Assembly: GCA_024274695.1 (NCBI GenBank)
Contig: JAJSAI010000024.1
Location: 1 to 25,933, forward strand
Direction of reading: 5' to 3'
DNA length: 25,933 bases
DNA from: an archaeon
GTDB taxonomy: Archaea; B1Sed10-29; JAJSAI01
The position numbers were made by a program, and so were the translations under genes. Position 1 is the stretch's first letter; the number at the start of each line of letters is the position of its first letter. Under the pieces are notes generated by a model. The model searched no databases. It saw nothing but the letters and a program-made list of their open reading frames with translations, and was not told the origin of the DNA. This document shows, in pieces, positions 13,302 to 20,894 of this stretch.

Positions 13302-13339
13302 GAGGATGAGAGGACTCTTTCCCCTCACGGAAAAGGTTT

Positions 13340-13783
13340 TCAGCTGCACTGTCCGCTTATCTTTCCTGTTTCTACTTTTGTGAGTCCTGAAACAGTTGTC
13401 GTGTACGTTATGTTGAGCTCTGCTGTGAACGCGGTCGCTCCGGTGGGGCAGATGTTGGAGTCAGACAGTGTTACCGTCGCATCGCTTCCCACGCCGAGGT
13501 TGGTTACTACCTCGCTTGCTGTTGATGCTGTGCCGTCTATTGTCACCAGGCTCACGTTAATGTTCCTTAGGGGCTCTCCTGCAACGTTCTGCAGGTACAC
13601 TGACAGGCTCCCTGATGTTGCAGAGTAGTCACTCACTGCTATTCCTCCGCTGAACCCGCTGATTCCTCCTGTCGTGGTCCCGAACACTCCTGACTGCCAC
13701 AGGACAATCCCGACGATTATCACGATCAGGATTGCCCACCCGTAGGTCATCAGGTATTCCATTGCTCCTTGTCCTTTCCTCAT
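13340..13783 (-). CDS. Type IV pilin with class III signal peptide (147 aa)
   Basis: The N-terminus MRKGQGAMEYLMTYGWAI is a classical archaeal class III signal. Prepilin peptidase cuts after RKG, leaving Gln1 and the Glu5 needed for filament assembly, followed by a long hydrophobic helix. The ectodomain of about 110 residues is Ser/Thr-rich with two Cys near the C-terminus (NICPTG, GQCS) that may form a disulfide. It has its own TATA box (13831-13840), a GGTGAT site 6 nt upstream, and a T-rich terminator, so it is expressed apart from the large operon upstream. That pattern suits an abundant major pilin. Confidence 0.9.
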   Translation of the reverse strand: MRKGQGAMEYLMTYGWAILIVIIVGIVLWQSGVFGTTTGGISGFSGGIAVSDYSATSGSLSVYLQNVAGEPLRNINVSLVTIDGTASTASEVVTNLGVGSDATVTLSDSNICPTGATAFTAELNITYTTTVSGLTKVETGKISGQCS

Positions 13784-13830
13784 GCTATCACCTTAAACAT
13801 GTTTTGTTTGGATGAAGAAGGAAAACCTGG

Positions 13831-13840
13831 TTTTTAAAGC
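13831..13840 (-). promoter_or_regulatory. TATA box of the pilin gene
   Basis: Minus-strand GCTTTAAAAA between the end of the platform gene and the pilin. The predicted leader is about 25 nt and contains AAGGTGAT. Confidence 0.45.
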
Positions 13841-13846
13841 TTTTTG

Positions 13847-14875
13847 TCAGGCGAAAAAGGATTTTAGCACGTTGCTGATGCCAGCTTCCGCGATCGTGTA
13901 CACTAGCAGGGTCACGAAAACGAATACCGGAACGTCCGCGAGCCCTGCTTTCTCTTCTCCTTCTCTCAGGACTCCTAGGAGGATGGCGCCGAAGACAGCG
14001 GCTATCGTGAGTATCAGGTACGCGAAGAGCTTTAGGAAGCCGATGTCCACTGCAGGAGCCTGCAGCAGTGTTGGCGCGGTTCCCTTCAGGCCCGCGGGCG
14101 CGGTTATGGCCAGCCCTTGGCTTATCTGCCCAGCGCCTATTTCTGTCCTGATCCCGGTTGTTATGCTCACGAAGTTCACGCTCACCGCGAACAGGACAGG
14201 GGCTGCTATGAGCACGGCCATTATCACGAATACCACGTACATCCCGACGTTAGACCTTATTTCCTCTTCTATCACTTCTCCCATGCGCAGGTCGTGTGCA
14301 GTCTGGTTCAACAGCCCTGAAAGCTCTCCCCCTGACTTCATCCCCTCTGTTAGCAGGCCTATGACCCGTTTCACTCTCTTGGACCTGACCCTGGAAGCGA
14401 ACTTTTCAAGAGTGTCCTCAACAGGTTCTCCTGTTATCGCCTCTTCTCCCATTCTCTTTATCTCATCGCTGAGCACGCCGAACTCGGGTCTTGCTGACAG
14501 GAACAGGGCCTTGTCAGGAGTCATTCCCGCGGTAAGGTTCGCTGCGATAAGCTGGAGGGCGTCAGGCAGGTGCTCTTCTATCTGCTTGGTCCTCTGTTCT
14601 ACCGCGAAGTCAAGCAGGAAAAAGAAGACCCCGTACGCTGTCGCCGAGAATATCAGGAAGAATATTGCTTCCGCGAGCACGGGAACCTTCAGCATTATCC
14701 CGAGCAGGAGGGTGAGCACGAGCCCGATGCCCATGGAGTATGATAACGCAAACCCTGTCCACACTTCAGGGTCCATTTTAAGCCCGGCGTAGGACAGCAT
14801 TTCACCTATTTTTTTAACATGATTTTCCGGGACCAGCCGGGCGAAGGTCATGTAAATTCTTTCCATGGTGTTCAT
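13847..14875 (-). CDS. Type II secretion F/TadC-like platform protein (342 aa)
   Basis: Membrane platform protein of a type IV pilus/Tad-like machine. An N-terminal cytoplasmic part is followed by two close membrane segments (about residues 47-90), a helical cytoplasmic GspF domain (EEHLPDALQLIAANLTAGMT, and later SGGELSGLLNQTAHDLR), then further segments at about 210-235, 280-300 and 315-335. The start is either TTG 14881, 4 nt from GGAGG, or ATG 14875, 10 nt from it. I chose ATG. It is the last gene of the operon and follows a second GspF-like protein after about 10 nt. The pair corresponds to the two-protein TadB/TadC arrangement. Confidence 0.85.
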   Translation of the reverse strand: MNTMERIYMTFARLVPENHVKKIGEMLSYAGLKMDPEVWTGFALSYSMGIGLVLTLLLGIMLKVPVLAEAIFFLIFSATAYGVFFFLLDFAVEQRTKQIEEHLPDALQLIAANLTAGMTPDKALFLSARPEFGVLSDEIKRMGEEAITGEPVEDTLEKFASRVRSKRVKRVIGLLTEGMKSGGELSGLLNQTAHDLRMGEVIEEEIRSNVGMYVVFVIMAVLIAAPVLFAVSVNFVSITTGIRTEIGAGQISQGLAITAPAGLKGTAPTLLQAPAVDIGFLKLFAYLILTIAAVFGAILLGVLREGEEKAGLADVPVFVFVTLLVYTIAEAGISNVLKSFFA

Positions 14876-14891
14876 TTTCAAGCATCCTCCT

Positions 14892-15773
14892 TCAGAAGTT
14901 CACCACCGGCCTCTTGTTCTTTATGAATTTTATGAAGAACACCTGGAACACCACGAACAGCACTATTGCTGCGGTGAGGGTGAAATTGCTGATCTTTATG
15001 GCCGCGAAGGACCCGAGCACCAGGAAAAGGGATATGCCCATGGTCGGGAAGACTACCGTGAGCAGCATGTACATCAGCGTCCACGGGCTGAGTTCTTTCC
15101 CGAACTTCCTGAGCCGGGTTATCTCGTCCGCGGTGAACTCCTGCACTAGCTCCTCCAGGGTCTCTCCAATGTCTGCTCCTGTTTTCACGGCGTTGTTAAT
15201 CTGCCATATCGCCCTGCGCAGGTAGGTTGAAGGGTTCCTCATGGCCATGTGCTCCAGCGCTTCAGACTGGCTCACTCCCGCGTTTATCTCGGCAGCGGTT
15301 ATCCTGAACTCCTTTGATATCACCCCGTACTCCGCCTCGCTTATTGACACGAAGGATGTATACAATGGGATCCCTGACTTGACTTGTATCAGCATGTGCC
15401 TGAGCGCGAACAGCAGGTCCCTGTTTATCTCTCCCACCTTCCTCCTAAGGAGCAGGGAGGGGTAAGAGAGTGTCTGCCAGCCTATGAACCCGGCGAACAA
15501 TAGCGCGAGACAGTAACTGGTCCAGTCCATCGGAGATCTTATGGACAGCGAGATAAGGTATAGCACCAGGAGCATTAGCACGAAAGAGTACGCCGTGCTG
15601 AGTATTGTTACGCTCATGTACTCTTCTGGCTCTACCCCCGCGTCTATCTGCACTAGCTCTGCTTTGAGCGATGGCTTGAGCCCAACCAGTTTCCTGCCGA
15701 TGCCCTGGAGGGGTCTTGACAGCCTAACGGCAGTCTTCATGCTCATCGGCAGCAGGGGGACTCTCTTTATCAT
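14892..15773 (-). CDS. Type II secretion F/TadB-like platform protein (293 aa)
   Basis: A GspF-family membrane protein: two hydrophobic segments (about residues 58-104), a cytoplasmic helical domain (LLFALRHMLIQVKSGIPLY, with GADIGETLEELVQEF further on), and two further segments (about 233-278) before a basic tail. SGIPLYTSF and the GADIGETLE region are the usual conserved GspF/Tad patches. Its ATG overlaps the stop of the ATPase gene (ATGA), so it is coupled to it. It is expected to hold the ATPase at the membrane and to transmit ATP-driven rotation or extrusion to the pilins. Confidence 0.85.
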   Translation of the reverse strand: MIKRVPLLPMSMKTAVRLSRPLQGIGRKLVGLKPSLKAELVQIDAGVEPEEYMSVTILSTAYSFVLMLLVLYLISLSIRSPMDWTSYCLALLFAGFIGWQTLSYPSLLLRRKVGEINRDLLFALRHMLIQVKSGIPLYTSFVSISEAEYGVISKEFRITAAEINAGVSQSEALEHMAMRNPSTYLRRAIWQINNAVKTGADIGETLEELVQEFTADEITRLRKFGKELSPWTLMYMLLTVVFPTMGISLFLVLGSFAAIKISNFTLTAAIVLFVVFQVFFIKFIKNKRPVVNF

Positions 15774-17284
15774 TTCAGGTCACTAATGTCCTTGTTTTTG
15801 TCAACCGCATCAAGCACGATGTCCTTGTCCTTGTAATAGTTCGCCATGACAAGGCCCACGTCGTGGATGTCGTTGATCCTCTTGTCAACCATCCACTTTA
15901 GTATCCTCTTCTTTTCCGCGAGATCATCTTCCAGTTCTCTTTCTGTCATTCCCGTGAGCAGGCCTATCTCGCTCCACAGCCTCAGGCTCGTCTTCTCTTG
16001 CACGAACCTGTCCTCTCTCGGCTTCCACCGGTACAGCACCCTGAAGCTCACTCCCGCTTCTGACTCTCTTCCGCCGACAGGAACGACTTCAGCGACTTCA
16101 AACGTTCTCCTGATGCCCAGCCTCCTGTGCCTGTACTGGACTAGCACGAGGTGGAGCGCTTCAAGCAGGCTTTCAGGAATGTTTATGGGGGGAGTGATGA
16201 GCCGTCTCCTGGCCTCGTCAGCCCTGTCTGCGTGCAATGTAGAGTACACGGAGTGCCCTGTGTGCATTGCTTCAAACAGCACCTCCGCCTCTCTCTGCCT
16301 TCTTATCTCTCCGACGATCATACGGTCCGGCCTCATCCTGAGAGAGTTCACCATCAGGTCAAGCATGCTCACCTCCCCCTTGCCCTCTGGATTGGGTTCT
16401 CTGGTTGTCAGGGGGATCCAGTGCAGGTATTTCGGGAGGGAGAGTTCTCTCGTGTCTTCTATGCTTATGATCCTGTGGTTCGGCTGTATGAAGGGAGTGA
16501 TCGCGTTAAGAGTGCTTGTCTTCCCGGAGCCCGTGCCTCCTGCTATGAGCACGTTAAGCTCGTACTGCACGGCCGTCCACACCAGGGAGGCAATGTCCTC
16601 GCTCATGGTGTTGATGGCGATGAAGTCAGTTACCGTCCAAGGTTTCCGGGCGAACTTCCTGATTGTTATGGTGTTACCCTTTGTTGATATGGGGAACAGG
16701 GTCGAGTTGACCCTGTCTCCTGTGATAAGGTGCGCGTCCATCAGCGGCTCTAGGACGGTAACCTGCCTGCCTACTCTCCGTCCTATGAGGTTAGCGTAGT
16801 CAAGAATCTTTTCTTCCGAGGGGACTCTTAGGTTGGTTTTGAGCCACCCGTACTTCCGGTGGTAGACCCACACGGGCTCCACAGAATTGTTTATCACCAC
16901 TTCCTCCAGGGCGTCGTCGTTCAATGGGATCTCTATGTCTCCCAGCCCGAACATCTCGTTGACGAGAAGTCCTGACAGCATCCTCTTCTCTTTCTCGTTT
17001 ATTCCAGGGATCTCTCTTTCCAGGATCCGCATCGCGTTTTCCTTGAACCTTGCCTCAAGCTTTAACGCCACCCGCGGGTCCAGGATCTCGTGCATTTCTA
17101 TTTTGGTCTCGCGGATCAGGCTGACTTTTATCTTGTCAAGCAGCGCGCGCGTCGCGGGTTTTATCTCAGGAGTCGTGACAACGTAAAGGGGAGTGAACTC
17201 TTTTCCTTTGACTATTCTTATGAGCGCTGGGTAGTCCCTGGCGTTAACCTCGTACTCTTCAACCACGATCTCTTTTGAAGCCAT
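15770..17284 (-). CDS. Type II/IV secretion system ATPase, TadA/GspE-VirB11 type (504 aa)
   Basis: A hexameric ATPase that powers pilus or filament assembly. Walker A is GGTGSGKTS at residues 249-257. The Asp box region is RIISIEDTRELSLP at about 271-284. Walker B is MIVGE at 322-326 followed by IRR, and the His box MHTGHSVYSTLHA is at about 340-352. The N-terminal ~110 residues form the less conserved domain seen in archaeal homologs. The C-terminal ~100 residues extend beyond the core. All key residues are intact. The ATG directly follows the TGA of the coiled-coil gene, with GGTGGTG upstream. In gene order it sits between that coiled-coil protein and the platform proteins. Confidence 0.93.
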   Translation of the reverse strand: MASKEIVVEEYEVNARDYPALIRIVKGKEFTPLYVVTTPEIKPATRALLDKIKVSLIRETKIEMHEILDPRVALKLEARFKENAMRILEREIPGINEKEKRMLSGLLVNEMFGLGDIEIPLNDDALEEVVINNSVEPVWVYHRKYGWLKTNLRVPSEEKILDYANLIGRRVGRQVTVLEPLMDAHLITGDRVNSTLFPISTKGNTITIRKFARKPWTVTDFIAINTMSEDIASLVWTAVQYELNVLIAGGTGSGKTSTLNAITPFIQPNHRIISIEDTRELSLPKYLHWIPLTTREPNPEGKGEVSMLDLMVNSLRMRPDRMIVGEIRRQREAEVLFEAMHTGHSVYSTLHADRADEARRRLITPPINIPESLLEALHLVLVQYRHRRLGIRRTFEVAEVVPVGGRESEAGVSFRVLYRWKPREDRFVQEKTSLRLWSEIGLLTGMTERELEDDLAEKKRILKWMVDKRINDIHDVGLVMANYYKDKDIVLDAVDKNKDISDLK

Positions 17285-18568
17285 TCACACCACCAAGTAT
17301 GCCAGTATCACTGCCGCGGTCAGCGCCGCGAGCACCACGTAGACTATCTTCCTTTCAGGGGAAACGCTTTTCTTGTGGAACGCCTTCTTCGCTTCCTCGT
17401 ACTCGCTCCTGGCTCTTTCTACCGCACTCTCGCTCTGTTTTATTATCTTGTGAACGCGCCTTATGGTATCGTTCTGCTCGTCAAGCCTGCGCTTCAGGAT
17501 CTTCTGTTTCTCCTTAAGCTCCTGTATGGCTGTTCTCTTCTTGAGCGCGTTCCTGGCCTGTTTCTCGGTTTCGTAGGACGCGAGCACTCTTTCAAGGATC
17601 TCCTGTTCCCTTGACTGGAGCGCCTTTATCTTCTCCCCAACTTCTCCTACTTCCGGAACCTCTTCTTCTATCGCTTTTATTTCTCTTGTCACGTCGTCCA
17701 AGAGCTTGTGCAGTCTTTCAAGTTCCTGCTCTGTTTTCTTGTCCCACTCTCCTTCAGGGAGTTCCGCAAGCCTTTTCTCAAGTTCCTTCTTCTTTTCCAG
17801 CACTCTCCTGAGGTCCTGGGAGACCTCTTTCTCGTATGATACCCATGCCTGCAGGTCCTCTGCCTTTGCCTTCAGTATCTTTGCCTTTGCGCCCCTTGCT
17901 TTCCTGAGGTCTTTCTTGACCTGCTTGAGCTCCTGCTTCATCTCGGATATTACCCTCAGGGACTCTCTGATCATTTCCTCCTCGCGGTCAAGCCTGCCGA
18001 GTTTTTCAAGAACCTCTGACTTTTCCCTGAGACCGAGGAACTCTCTGATGGCCTGTTCAATCTCCTCCTTTTTCTTAAGCAGGGCCGCATGCTTTCTGAC
18101 CTTCTTCTCGTACTTCTTGAGTCCTGCGAGCTCCTCCCTGACAGCGTCAAGTTCCTGCAGGAGTCTTTCAAGTTCAATGTCTGGCTCTGGCCCGAGCTTT
18201 TCCAGTTCCCTGTTTATGCTCTCGTACGCTCTCGCAATCTTTTCGGCCTTTTTCTTGAGTCCCGCGAGTTCCTTCCTCATCCTGCGAAGTTCTTTGAGCA
18301 TTCTGATGTACTCTTTCTTCTTCTGCTTGACAAGGGCCTTCTGCTCCCTTGCCCTGCGCACCCGCGCTCTCTTCTCCTTCTCCTCAACTGTTATGGTCTC
18401 CTCTTCAGAGGGCAGCATTATCACCGGGCTCAGCATCGGGGCGGCGGGGTAGACTATTTTCACGAGCCCCTTCTCCTCCAGGACCTCAGCCCATTCCTCA
18501 ACAACGCTGGGCGGGAGTCCGAGGGCCATTGCAGCGTTCACGCTGGTTATCTTCTTGTTCTTCTGCAC
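17285..18568 (-). CDS. Coiled-coil protein with N-terminal winged-helix-like domain and C-terminal membrane anchor (at least 427 aa)
   Basis: The N-terminal ~45 residues look like a small winged helix (VNAAMALGLPPSVVEEWAEV, then LEEKGLVKIVYP). Then come about 300 residues of charged heptad coiled coil and a single C-terminal helix (VYVVLAALTAAVILAYLVV) at the very end, so it is tail-anchored with the coil in the cytoplasm. The listed start is GTG 18568, but it has no ribosome binding site and cuts the first helix. The frame is open upstream to 18634, with a plausible beginning (KEIRTKIDELYELV) and no ATG, GTG or TTG. It directly precedes the ATPase gene, suggesting a scaffold or regulator of the machine. 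Confidence 0.75.
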   Translation of the reverse strand: MQKNKKITSVNAAMALGLPPSVVEEWAEVLEEKGLVKIVYPAAPMLSPVIMLPSEEETITVEEKEKRARVRRAREQKALVKQKKKEYIRMLKELRRMRKELAGLKKKAEKIARAYESINRELEKLGPEPDIELERLLQELDAVREELAGLKKYEKKVRKHAALLKKKEEIEQAIREFLGLREKSEVLEKLGRLDREEEMIRESLRVISEMKQELKQVKKDLRKARGAKAKILKAKAEDLQAWVSYEKEVSQDLRRVLEKKKELEKRLAELPEGEWDKKTEQELERLHKLLDDVTREIKAIEEEVPEVGEVGEKIKALQSREQEILERVLASYETEKQARNALKKRTAIQELKEKQKILKRRLDEQNDTIRRVHKIIKQSESAVERARSEYEEAKKAFHKKSVSPERKIVYVVLAALTAAVILAYLVV

Positions 18569-18609
18569 GAGCTCGTACAGCTCGTCTATCTTGGTCCTGA
18601 TCTCTTTTC

Positions 18610-19671
18610 TTACAGGGATCTTACCACCCTCAGATTAGTCCCCTTAAACGCAGCGAATCCGGGGACATCGTGAGCGATCACATTATCCCCTGTGACGTTC
18701 ACAGTAATCAGGAAAACTTTGTTGTTTAAAAAAGTGGCTGACCCGCTCGCCCGCGGCTTTTCTCCTGAGAAATCCGTCGTGCCCGACAGGTAGTAGTAGT
18801 CATAGGAGGAATCATTCCCGTTATCGCAGACTATCAGGTAGTACGTCACTCCCCCGAGCACAATGCTCCCGTAGTGCTTTGCCAGGCCGAAAGAAGAGGG
18901 GTAGTCAGGTTCTGTGTACCCAGGGTTTGACGTGCTGGAAGTGCTTCCCAGGGTCCTGGGCCCGCTCAGCACCAGTTCTCCCGGGGTACCGAAGGTCTGG
19001 TTTACAGTGATCTCGCCGGAGTATCCTGAATAGTCTACGGTCAGTTCCGTCTGCGAATAGTTTACTACTATCCTGCCGTCAGGATAGGTCAGGTTCAGTT
19101 GGCATGATCCGGAGACCAGCGCGTTGTACTGGCATCCTCCAGAGTTGATGATGATCCTCTTGCCAGAGCCTTCCGTGCAGTCCTCTGACAGAGAGCAGGA
19201 CACGCTGCCCGTCCGGTACGAGTAGTTCAGGAAGCCTGAGATCCTGATGACCCTGCTTGAAAAGTTTGACTGGTAAGAAGAGTTCTCGGACCACAGGAAA
19301 AGAGTTCCGGTGGAGCCCAGCTGGCCTGTGTCGGGAGTGGCGTTCGCGCCGATCTCCTGGTACCCTCTCGTGATGTCCTGCTGGAGCAACAGCATTATCC
19401 TGGTAGCGTTCCTGTCTGACAGGGTTTCTGTGACAGTGCAGGCTCCTCGCCCGCATTCCCAGGACACGCGCGAGAGTGTCCTCAGGTCCTGGGAGACTGA
19501 CTCTCCTATCCTGCTCAAGCTAGCTCCAGAAACCGGCTTCCATGACTGTGTTTCGGTCATGCTCATGAGGAGGTACAGCATTGTGACTGACAAGAGCACC
19601 AGCATTGCGGCCATTATGGAGTACACGAACCCCCTACCACGAAAAGACCTTGACGGTTCCAACATAATCAC
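18610..19671 (-). CDS. Pilin-like surface protein (353 aa)
   Basis: The N-terminus contains RGRGFVYSIMAAMLVLL, a class III-like site (cleavage after GRG) followed by a hydrophobic helix. A large ectodomain of about 310 residues is rich in Ser, Thr, Tyr and Gly with many sequons (NAT, NSS, NFS, NYS, NLT, NQT) and several Cys. There is no Glu5. The start is uncertain: GTG 19671, ATG 19665 and TTG 19662 are in frame, and GGTGA lies just ahead of the last two. The gene overlaps the upstream pilin-like gene by about 38 nt. It is probably a large minor pilin of the adjacent system. Confidence 0.7.
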   Translation of the reverse strand: MIMLEPSRSFRGRGFVYSIMAAMLVLLSVTMLYLLMSMTETQSWKPVSGASLSRIGESVSQDLRTLSRVSWECGRGACTVTETLSDRNATRIMLLLQQDITRGYQEIGANATPDTGQLGSTGTLFLWSENSSYQSNFSSRVIRISGFLNYSYRTGSVSCSLSEDCTEGSGKRIIINSGGCQYNALVSGSCQLNLTYPDGRIVVNYSQTELTVDYSGYSGEITVNQTFGTPGELVLSGPRTLGSTSSTSNPGYTEPDYPSSFGLAKHYGSIVLGGVTYYLIVCDNGNDSSYDYYYLSGTTDFSGEKPRASGSATFLNNKVFLITVNVTGDNVIAHDVPGFAAFKGTNLRVVRSL

Positions 19672-20074
19672 CGTAAGCGAATGTCACTGTTGCGGTGGCC
19701 ACGGTGTCCGTAGGCCCCGGCCACCTGTTAGCGGGCCAACTCGCCCGCACGCTCCCCACTTGGCCCGTCTCGTTGTAAACCCTGACCTCAGCGCTCAGGG
19801 CAGTCTGGCTTCCTCCAACGTTCCTGAGCAAGCTCCTTAGCCTGCTCCTGGCCCTGTTGACTCTCCCGTCCAGGACGCTTGACACCACGTCCTGGAACAG
19901 GGGGTGGTGTTTCACTGTTCCCGCCACGCTCTCCAGGTAATAGTGCTGATCGTACTGGTACAGTCTGGAGTACGGCATGTTCTCGGTCAGCGCGGTCAGT
20001 ACAGTGAACGCCGCCACCACCAGCAGCAGCGCGACCACAGCGTCAGCCGAGAACACAAAACCCTTTAGTACCAT
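19634..20074 (-). CDS. Pilin-like protein (146 aa)
   Basis: The N-terminus MVLKGFVFSADAVVALLLVV gives cleavage after KG and then a hydrophobic helix. The mature start FVFSAD closely resembles QVFSSD of the upstream neighbour, with Asp at position 6 instead of Glu at position 5, so the two look like a paralog pair. The ectodomain of about 110 residues is basic in its middle (RVNRARSRLRSLLRNV). It overlaps the neighbour by 10 nt. Probable minor pilin of the same machine. Confidence 0.7.
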   Translation of the reverse strand: MVLKGFVFSADAVVALLLVVAAFTVLTALTENMPYSRLYQYDQHYYLESVAGTVKHHPLFQDVVSSVLDGRVNRARSRLRSLLRNVGGSQTALSAEVRVYNETGQVGSVRASWPANRWPGPTDTVATATVTFAYGDYVGTVKVFSW

Positions 20075-20499
20075 ACTCTCAGCCTCATGGTGACCGTTTC
20101 CCCTTCAAGCACTCCCTTCCTCTCGCTCGTGACCGTAGGAGAGCCTTCCCTCGCGGGAAGCCCGTTGGTCTTGTTCAACACCACCCCAGAAACCTGGACC
20201 ACGTTCCCAAGGCCGTCTGTGACAGACAACTCGTACCCAGACCAGATGTTGTACTCTCCTGTCAGGTTAGTGCTGTTGAACAACAGGACAAGCCTGTCCC
20301 TGTTGAACACGCTGTCAGAACTTGTGTTATGATAAATCATGTTAATAGCGTGGTACGCTTCTCTCTCCAGCAGGGAGTATGCCGCGGACGCGGAGTACCT
20401 GTAGCTGAGGCTGTCAATCGCATAGTACGCGATTCCCAGCATTACGAAGAACAGGGCGAGGGACGCTACCAGATCAGAACTGAACACCTGCCCCCTCAT
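20065..20499 (-). CDS. Pilin-like protein (144 aa)
   Basis: It starts MRGQVFSSDLVASLALFFVM, a short class III signal with cleavage after RG. Asp at position 6 replaces the common Glu5. The start is well supported by GGTGAT six bases upstream and ATGA overlap with the previous gene. The ectodomain of about 105 residues is beta-rich with sequons (NTS, NST, NLT, NKT). It is the paralog-like partner of the next gene. Confidence 0.72.
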   Translation of the reverse strand: MRGQVFSSDLVASLALFFVMLGIAYYAIDSLSYRYSASAAYSLLEREAYHAINMIYHNTSSDSVFNRDRLVLLFNSTNLTGEYNIWSGYELSVTDGLGNVVQVSGVVLNKTNGLPAREGSPTVTSERKGVLEGETVTMRLRVWY

Positions 20500-20894
20500 T
20501 TTACTATCACCCTGCCCCCCTGGTTTTCCACGGTCTGGTTGCCCCCGTAGTTCCAGCCAAGCACTTCAACGTTCCCAGTGCACAAGGGGCTTGACGCGAA
20601 CATCTCCCCTGACTCAACAGTAACTGTCTTCTGCTCAGGAGAAAAGAACACAGTGTAGTTCAGGCCAGCGATCTTTTCCGGCAGGAAGAAAACACTCTGG
20701 TACCCCGGCAGGGATACTGCAGCAGTGTTTATCTCCATCGCGATCGCGTCAGCCTGCTTCTGCAGTTCCTCCTGCCTCCAGGCTGTCTTGAACTCAGCCT
20801 GTTTGGCCAGGAAGAACCCTGAGTATATTGTAAGCACTAGGAGCAAGAACATGGCAATGTACAGGAACTCCAGGCTCACCTGCGCTTTATTCAC
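20496..20894 (-). CDS. Type IV pilin-like protein with Glu5 (132 aa)
   Basis: The N-terminus MNKAQVSLEFLYIAMFLLL is a typical archaeal prepilin (KA|QVSLEF) with Glu at mature position 5 and a hydrophobic helix, so this subunit should enter the filament core normally. The ectodomain of about 100 residues starts with a helical stretch and continues as strands, with sequons NYT and NQT. The start is GTG overlapping the stop of the 894-residue gene as GTGA, so expression of the two is coupled. Confidence 0.8.
   Translation of the reverse strand: MNKAQVSLEFLYIAMFLLLVLTIYSGFFLAKQAEFKTAWRQEELQKQADAIAMEINTAAVSLPGYQSVFFLPEKIAGLNYTVFFSPEQKTVTVESGEMFASSPLCTGNVEVLGWNYGGNQTVENQGGRVIVK

Noticed and set aside
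13812-14792. 326-codon plus-strand frame opposite the TadC-like gene
   Set aside because: Shadow of a clear membrane platform protein. Composition is low-complexity and no ribosome binding site is present.
15846-16799. Long plus-strand open frame (317 codons) opposite the ATPase gene
   Set aside because: It is antisense to a gene with intact Walker and His motifs. Its translation is Ser/Leu-rich without domain or start signals, as expected for a shadow frame in GC-rich sequence.
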